A DNA stretch of 64,000 nt from NCBI GenBank assembly GCA_963812775.1, contig CAWEWH010000005.1, positions 310,001 through 374,000 of the forward strand, in the 5' to 3' direction. Below, piece after piece: positions 59,615-64,000 of the stretch. The notes under the pieces are model-generated. The model saw only the letters and a program-made list of their open reading frames with translations. It made no database searches and had not been told where the DNA came from. The position numbers were made by a program, and so were the translations under genes. Position 1 is the stretch's first letter, and each line of letters starts with the position of its first letter. Source of the DNA: CAWEWH01 sp963812775. GTDB lineage: Bacteria > Pseudomonadota > Alphaproteobacteria > Rhizobiales > Beijerinckiaceae.

Positions 59615-60387
59615 CACGCGGCCTCCTGCTCGGCGCGCTCGGCCGCCAGGATGGTGAGGGTGCGGACGCGGCGGCGCAGGATTTCCGTGCGCATGCCGAC
59701 GAGATGCAGCGTCACGGCCAGCAACGTGAAGGCAATGGCCATTTCGAGGAGCGGCCAGCGGATCGACGGATCGACGGTGGAGCCGGTCAGCTTCAGCACG
59801 CCGGACGGCTGATGCAGGGTGCTCCACCAGTCGACCGAGAATTTGACGATCGGGATGTTGACGACGCCGACCAGCGTCAGGATGGCGACGGCGCGCGCAG
59901 CACGGCCCGGCTCCTCGATGGTCCGCCACAGGGCGAGAATGCCGCAATACATGAGGAACAGCACCAGCATCGAGGTGAGCCGCGCGTCCCACACCCAATA
60001 GGTTCCCCACATGGGCTTGCCCCACAGCGACCCGGTGACGAGGCACAGGAACGCGAAGGCCGCGCCGAGCGGTGCCGCGGCCTTCTGGGCCACGTCGGCA
60101 AGGGGATGGCGCCACACCAGCGTGCCGAGCGCTGAGATCGTCATCATGGCGTAGAGGAACATCGACAGCCAGGCGGCCGGGACATGGATGAACATGATCC
60201 TGACCGTCTCGCCCTGCTGGTAGTCGGCGGGCGCCACGAAGAACGAGAGCCAGAGGCCGACGGCGAGCAGAATGGCGGTGAGGCCGGCAAGCCACGGCAG
60301 AAGGCGCCCGGAAATGTCCATGAACCGGGTGGGATTGGCCAGGCTGGTCAGCGAGGCCGAAAGGGAGCTGGCGGGCGCGCTTGCCAT
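59614..60387 (-). CDS. ccmC: Haem exporter/handling protein CcmC
   Basis: 257 residues with six membrane helices and the tryptophan-rich periplasmic motif WGTYWVWDARLTSMLVL, diagnostic of the CcmC haem-handling protein. GETVRIMFIHVPAAWLSMFL holds a haem-ligand His, and LHQPSGVLKLTGS is the second conserved loop. It loads haem onto CcmE. It heads the visible ccmC-D-G run; ccmA/B are not beside it in this window. Confidence 0.95.
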   Translation of the reverse strand: MASAPASSLSASLTSLANPTRFMDISGRLLPWLAGLTAILLAVGLWLSFFVAPADYQQGETVRIMFIHVPAAWLSMFLYAMMTISALGTLVWRHPLADVAQKAAAPLGAAFAFLCLVTGSLWGKPMWGTYWVWDARLTSMLVLFLMYCGILALWRTIEEPGRAARAVAILTLVGVVNIPIVKFSVDWWSTLHQPSGVLKLTGSTVDPSIRWPLLEMAIAFTLLAVTLHLVGMRTEILRRRVRTLTILAAERAEQEAA

Positions 60388-60454
60388 TGGGCTGGTCTAG
60401 GCCGGCAAAGCCAGCCACGCAATGCGGCGCCGCACCTCGCGGCACCTTGGCAGT

Positions 60455-60886
60455 TCAAGTTTGCGAGACGGCGGCCATCCGGTGGACGAGGACGCCGCGC
60501 ACTTCCTGGAGCTGGGTGAGCTTTTCGAAGGCGATACGCCGGGTCTCGTCGGTGGTGGCGTCGTCCACGTCTTCCTGGGCCTCCCGGATATGGGCGTCGA
60601 TGAGATCGGCGTTGAGCTCGTCGAGCGGCACGGCGGTCTCGGCCAGCACGGTGAGCCCGTCGGGCCTCACGTCGGCGAAGCCGCCGCGCACGTAGAGCCG
60701 CGTCGCGTGGCCCTTGCCGTCGTCGATGGTCACCAGCGCCGGCTTCAGCACGGCCATGACCGGGGCGTGGTTGGCGAGCACGGTCATCTCGCCCTCGATC
60801 GACGAGAGGATGACGGCTTCCACGTCGCCGGAGAACAGCAGCTTCTCGGGGACGACGAGCTCGAAGGGAAAGAGCGCTGGCATCAC
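60455..60886 (-). CDS. atpC: ATP synthase epsilon subunit
   Basis: 143 residues: FELVVPEKLLFSGDVEAVIL, SSIEGEMTVLANHAPVMAVL, YVRGGFADVRPDGLTVLAET and AVPLDELNADLIDAHIREA. Central-stalk subunit of F1. Its ATG overlaps the atpD stop by four bases. Confidence 0.96.
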   Translation of the reverse strand: MMPALFPFELVVPEKLLFSGDVEAVILSSIEGEMTVLANHAPVMAVLKPALVTIDDGKGHATRLYVRGGFADVRPDGLTVLAETAVPLDELNADLIDAHIREAQEDVDDATTDETRRIAFEKLTQLQEVRGVLVHRMAAVSQT

Positions 60887-62320
60887 GCCTCCGCCGCGAG
60901 CTTCTGGGCCCTCTCGACCGCCTGCTCGATGGTGCCCACCATGAAGAAGGCGGGCTCGGGCAGGTGGTCGTACTTGCCCTCCACCAGGCCCTTGAAGCCC
61001 TTGATGGTGTCCTCAAGGCTGACGAACACGCCGGGCGAGCCGGTGAACACCTCGGCGACGTGGAAGGGCTGCGACATGAACCGTTCGATCTTGCGAGCCC
61101 GCGCCACGGTGAGCTTGTCCTCTTCCGACAGCTCGTCCATGCCCAGGATGGCGATGATGTCCTGCAGCGACTTGTAGCGTTGCAGCACCTGCTGCACGCG
61201 CCGCGCCACCTGGTAGTGCTCCTCGCCGACCACCAGCGGCGTCAGGATGCGCGACGTTGAATTCGAGCGGGTCGACGGCCGGGTAGATGCCCTTGGCGGC
61301 AATGTCGCGCGACAGCACCGTGGTGGCGTCGAGGTGGGCGAACGAGGTGGCAGGCGCCGGATCGGTCAGGTCGTCGGCCGGCACATAGATGGCCTGCACC
61401 GAGGTGATGGAGCCTTTCTGGGTGGTGGTGATGCGCTCCTGCAGGGCGCCCATGTCGGTGGCGAGCGTCGGCTGATAGCCCACCGCCGAGGGAATGCGAC
61501 CCAGCAGCGCGGAGACTTCCGAGCCTGCCTGCGTGAAGCGGAAGATGTTGTCGATGAACAGCAGCACATCCTGACCCTGGTCGCGGAAATGCTCGGCCAC
61601 CGTCAGTCCGGAGAGGCCGACGCGGGCGCGCGCGCCCGGCGGCTCGTTCATCTGTCCGTACACCAGGGCGCACTTTGAGCCTTCGCCGCCGCCCTTCTTG
61701 TTGACGCCGGATTCGATGAACTCGTGATAGAGGTCGTTGCCCTCGCGGGTGCGCTCGCCGACCCCGGCGAATACCGAGAAGCCGCCATGCGCCTTGGCGA
61801 TATTGTTGATCAGTTCCTGGATGATCACCGTCTTGCCGACGCCGGCGCCGCCGAACAGGCCGACCTTGCCGCCGCGCGCATAGGGCGCCAAAAGGTCGAT
61901 GACCTTGATGCCGGTGATCAGGATCTGCGCTTCGGTCGACTGCTCGGCATAGCTGGGGGCGGGCTGGTGGATGGCGCGCGTGGCCTCCGCATTGATGGGG
62001 CCGGCCTCGTCGACCGGCTCGCCGATGACGTTCATGATGCGCCCGAGCGTGGCGTTGCCGACCGGCACGGCGATGGGCTTGCCGGTGTCCTTCACCTGCT
62101 GGCCGCGCACCAGGCCTTCCGACGTGTCCATGGCGATGCAGCGCACGGTTGACTCGCCGAGCTGCTGGGCCACTTCCAGCACGAGACGCGAGCCGCGATT
62201 GTCGGTCTCGAGCGCGTTCAGGATCTCGGGCAGGTGGCCGTCGAACTGCACGTCGACGACGGCACCCATCACCTGGGTGATCTTGCCGTTGGTGTTCGCG
62301 CTCTGCGTCTGATTTGCCAT
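60883..62320 (-). CDS. atpD: ATP synthase beta subunit (one frameshift)
   Basis: The frame from ATG 62320 carries GLFGGAGVGKTVIIQELINN (P-loop), GVGERTREGNDLYHEFIES and VLLFIDNIFRFTQAGSEVSA, then breaks near 61255 after LEFNV. One base out, it continues RILTPLVVGEEHYQVARRVQ, LQRYKSLQDIIAILGMDELS, EEDKLTVARARKIERFMSQP and so on to the stop at 60883. Removing one base gives 478 residues, the normal length. Catalytic subunit of F1. An intact atpD is expected in a living cell, so this shift is most likely an error. Confidence 0.96.
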
Positions 62321-62350
62321 TGTCGTGTCCTCGCGGAAGTGCCTTTGTGC

Positions 62351-63238
62351 CTATACGGCCTCGGCACCGGAAATGATTTCGATAAGTTCCTTGGTGATCA
62401 TCGCCTGACGCGTGCGGTTGTAGGTAAGCGTCTGCTTGCGGATCATCTCGCCGGCATTGCGGGTGGCGTTGTCCATGGCCGACATCTGGGCGCCATAGAA
62501 AGACGCCGCATTCTCGAGCAGCGCGCGCAGGATCTGGATGGCCAGGTTGCGCGGCAGCAGGCTTTCGAGGATTTCCTCCTCGCTCGGCTCATACTCATAA
62601 GCGGCGCCACCGAGCGTCTCGGCCGCCTTGCCGGCCTCGGCGGGAATCTCGGCCGGGATCACCTGCTGGGCGGTGGGGACCTGCGAGATCACCGACTTGA
62701 AGCGCGAATAGACCAAGGTCGCCACGTCGAATTCCCCGGCGTCGAACAGGGCGATGACTTTGCGGGCCACGTCATCGGCGGTGTCGAACGTCATGATCTT
62801 CACGTCACGCAGGCTGACGCGCTCGACGATGTCCCTCTCGTATTGGCGGCGCAGGGCATCGAAGCCCTTCTTGCCGACCAGGAAGAATTTGACCGTCTTG
62901 CCTTGCTCGGTGAGCGCCCGAGCGCGCTCACGGGCAAGCCGCACGATGGCCGAGTTGAAGGCGCCGGCCAGCCCGCGCTCGCCGGTGCACACGATGAGCA
63001 GATGCCGCTGGTCCGAGCCGGTGCCGGCGAGCAGCTTCGGCGCGCCGGGCTGCCCGGCGACGGCGGCCCCGAGATTGCCGAGAACGCGGTTCATGCGCTC
63101 GGCGAAAGGCCGCGCCGCCAAGGCCGCCTGCTGGGCGCGGCGCAGCTTGGCGGTCGCCACCATCTGCATGGCCTTGGTGATCTTCTGCGTCGCCTTGACG
63201 GAGGCGATGCGGTTTCTGAGGTCCTTCAGGCTCGCCAT
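62351..63238 (-). CDS. atpG: ATP synthase gamma subunit
   Basis: 295 residues: MASLKDLRNRIASVKATQKI, TKAMQMVATAKLRRAQQAAL, CTGERGLAGAFNSAIVRLAR and the C-terminal helix MSAMDNATRNAGEMIRKQTL TYNRTRQAMITKELIEIISGA. The rotor shaft of F1. Between atpA and atpD as in the usual alphaproteobacterial atpHAGDC operon. Confidence 0.97.
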   Translation of the reverse strand: MASLKDLRNRIASVKATQKITKAMQMVATAKLRRAQQAALAARPFAERMNRVLGNLGAAVAGQPGAPKLLAGTGSDQRHLLIVCTGERGLAGAFNSAIVRLARERARALTEQGKTVKFFLVGKKGFDALRRQYERDIVERVSLRDVKIMTFDTADDVARKVIALFDAGEFDVATLVYSRFKSVISQVPTAQQVIPAEIPAEAGKAAETLGGAAYEYEPSEEEILESLLPRNLAIQILRALLENAASFYGAQMSAMDNATRNAGEMIRKQTLTYNRTRQAMITKELIEIISGAEAV

Positions 63239-63268
63239 GGCGCTGGCCTCGTCTCCAGGGGCATGCAG

Positions 63269-64000
63269 CTACGCGAAGGTCTTGGCGAAGGACTCGACCG
63301 CGCCCTTGAGCTTGCCCGCCAAATCATCGGCCAAGTCGTTGCTGTCGCGGATGCCGTCGAGGATATCGGTATGCTTGGTGCGGAGCATGCCGAGCAGGCC
63401 GTCCTCGAAGGCGCGCACCCTGTCCACCGGCAGCGGATCGAGGTAGCCGTTGACGCCCGCATAGATGACGGCCACCTGCTCCTCCATCTTCAGCGGCGAG
63501 AATTGCGGCTGCTTGAGGAGCTCGGTGAGGCGCGAGCCGCGGTTGAGCAGGCGCTGCGTGGCGGCATCGAGATCGGACCCGAACTGGGCGAAGGCGGCCA
63601 CTTCACGGTATTGCGCGAGGTCGCCCTTGATGCGGCCTGCCACCTTCTTCATGGCCTTGGTCTGGGCCGAGGAGCCGACGCGTGACACCGAGATGCCGAC
63701 ATTCAGCGCTGGACGGATGCCCTGGTAGAACAGATCGGTCTCGAGGAAGATCTGCCCGTCGGTGATGGAGATGACGTTGGTGGGGATGTAGGCCGAGACG
63801 TCGTTGGCCTGCGTCTCGATGATCGGCAAGGCCGTGAGCGAGCCGGCGCCGTTGTCGTCGTTCATCTTGGCGGCTCGCTCCAAGAGCCGCGAATGCAGGT
63901 AGAACACGTCGCCCGGATAGGCCTCGCGACCGGGGGGCCGGCGCAGCAGCAGCGACATCTGGCGATAGGCGACGGCCTGCTTGGACAGGTCGTCGTAGAT
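63269..64000 (-). CDS. atpA: ATP synthase alpha subunit (C-terminal part, runs off window)
   Basis: About 243 C-terminal residues: YDDLSKQAVAYRQMSLLLRR, PPGREAYPGDVFYLHSRLLE, GSLTALPIIETQANDVSAYI, FYQGIRPALNVGISVSRVGS and the alpha-specific KGDLAQYREVAAFAQFGSDL. The N-terminal half with the P-loop lies beyond the right edge. Noncatalytic nucleotide-binding subunit of F1. No frameshift in the visible part. Confidence 0.96.
   Translation of the reverse strand: MYDDLSKQAVAYRQMSLLLRRPPGREAYPGDVFYLHSRLLERAAKMNDDNGAGSLTALPIIETQANDVSAYIPTNVISITDGQIFLETDLFYQGIRPALNVGISVSRVGSSAQTKAMKKVAGRIKGDLAQYREVAAFAQFGSDLDAATQRLLNRGSRLTELLKQPQFSPLKMEEQVAVIYAGVNGYLDPLPVDRVRAFEDGLLGMLRTKHTDILDGIRDSNDLADDLAGKLKGAVESFAKTFA

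Noticed and set aside
62234..63685. 483-residue plus-strand ORF opposite the atp genes
   Set aside because: Antisense shadow of atpG/atpA without a recognisable domain.

Overview
The window reads as chromosomal DNA of a GC-rich alphaproteobacterium of the Hyphomicrobiales (Rhizobiales) type. The order ffh - chorismate mutase - rpsP - rimM - trmD - (serine hydrolase) - rplS - leuC, the atpA-G-D-C run next to ccmC-ccmD-ccmG, the dapF-mtaB and ftsY-yciB pairs, a lone groEL and a TPR-thioredoxin/LON-domain/Trm112 trio are all characteristic of that group. I cannot place it to genus by eye.

Layout. 1-13.5 kb holds a cyclase-ATPase signalling protein (cut by the window edge), a methyltransferase, an XRE regulator, a MetE-like methyltransferase, small or secreted proteins, pcm, groEL, a YidB-like protein and an AI-2E/PerM-family membrane protein. 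13.7-29.2 kb is accessory. It begins with a compact integrative element (divergent unknown gene, AlpA-like protein, prim-pol, helicase, tyrosine recombinase), with 9-bp iterons on both sides of the replication genes. Next come small unknown genes, a duplicated XRE gene, an XRE - ImmA/IrrE protease - exonuclease I operon, and, divergently transcribed from it, a four-gene operon encoding an MBL-fold hydrolase, an E2-E1 fusion, a JAB isopeptidase and a patatin-like phospholipase. This last operon resembles type II CBASS but has no visible CD-NTase. It is the most interesting content of the window. The accessory block ends at a tRNA-Gly(GCC) gene, on that gene's 3' side, as expected for tRNA-targeted integration. 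29.3-64 kb is core: proX, a DSD1-type PLP enzyme, thioredoxin/LON/Trm112, MFS and ABC transporters, phosphatases, leuC, the ribosomal/SRP operon, dapF, mtaB, ftsY, yciB, a second adenylate cyclase, cytochrome c biogenesis genes and the ATP synthase operon, which runs off the right edge.

Quality caveat. Single-base frameshifts are common. They also occur in genes a living cell cannot lose (ffh, atpD), so most are probably sequencing or assembly indels and not gene decay. They are densest at 21.8-29.0 kb and 31.7-33.4 kb. For those genes I give the full span recovered by joining frames and note where the frame changes. Functional calls there rest on domain motifs seen in different frames.

How the accessory genes may work together (inference): the XRE-ImmA pair looks like a protease-controlled repressor switch, and ExoI would process single-stranded DNA. 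The divergent operon combines protein-conjugation enzymes (E2/E1), a deconjugase (JAB), an MBL hydrolase and a membrane-attacking patatin, as expected of an abortive-infection type antiphage system.
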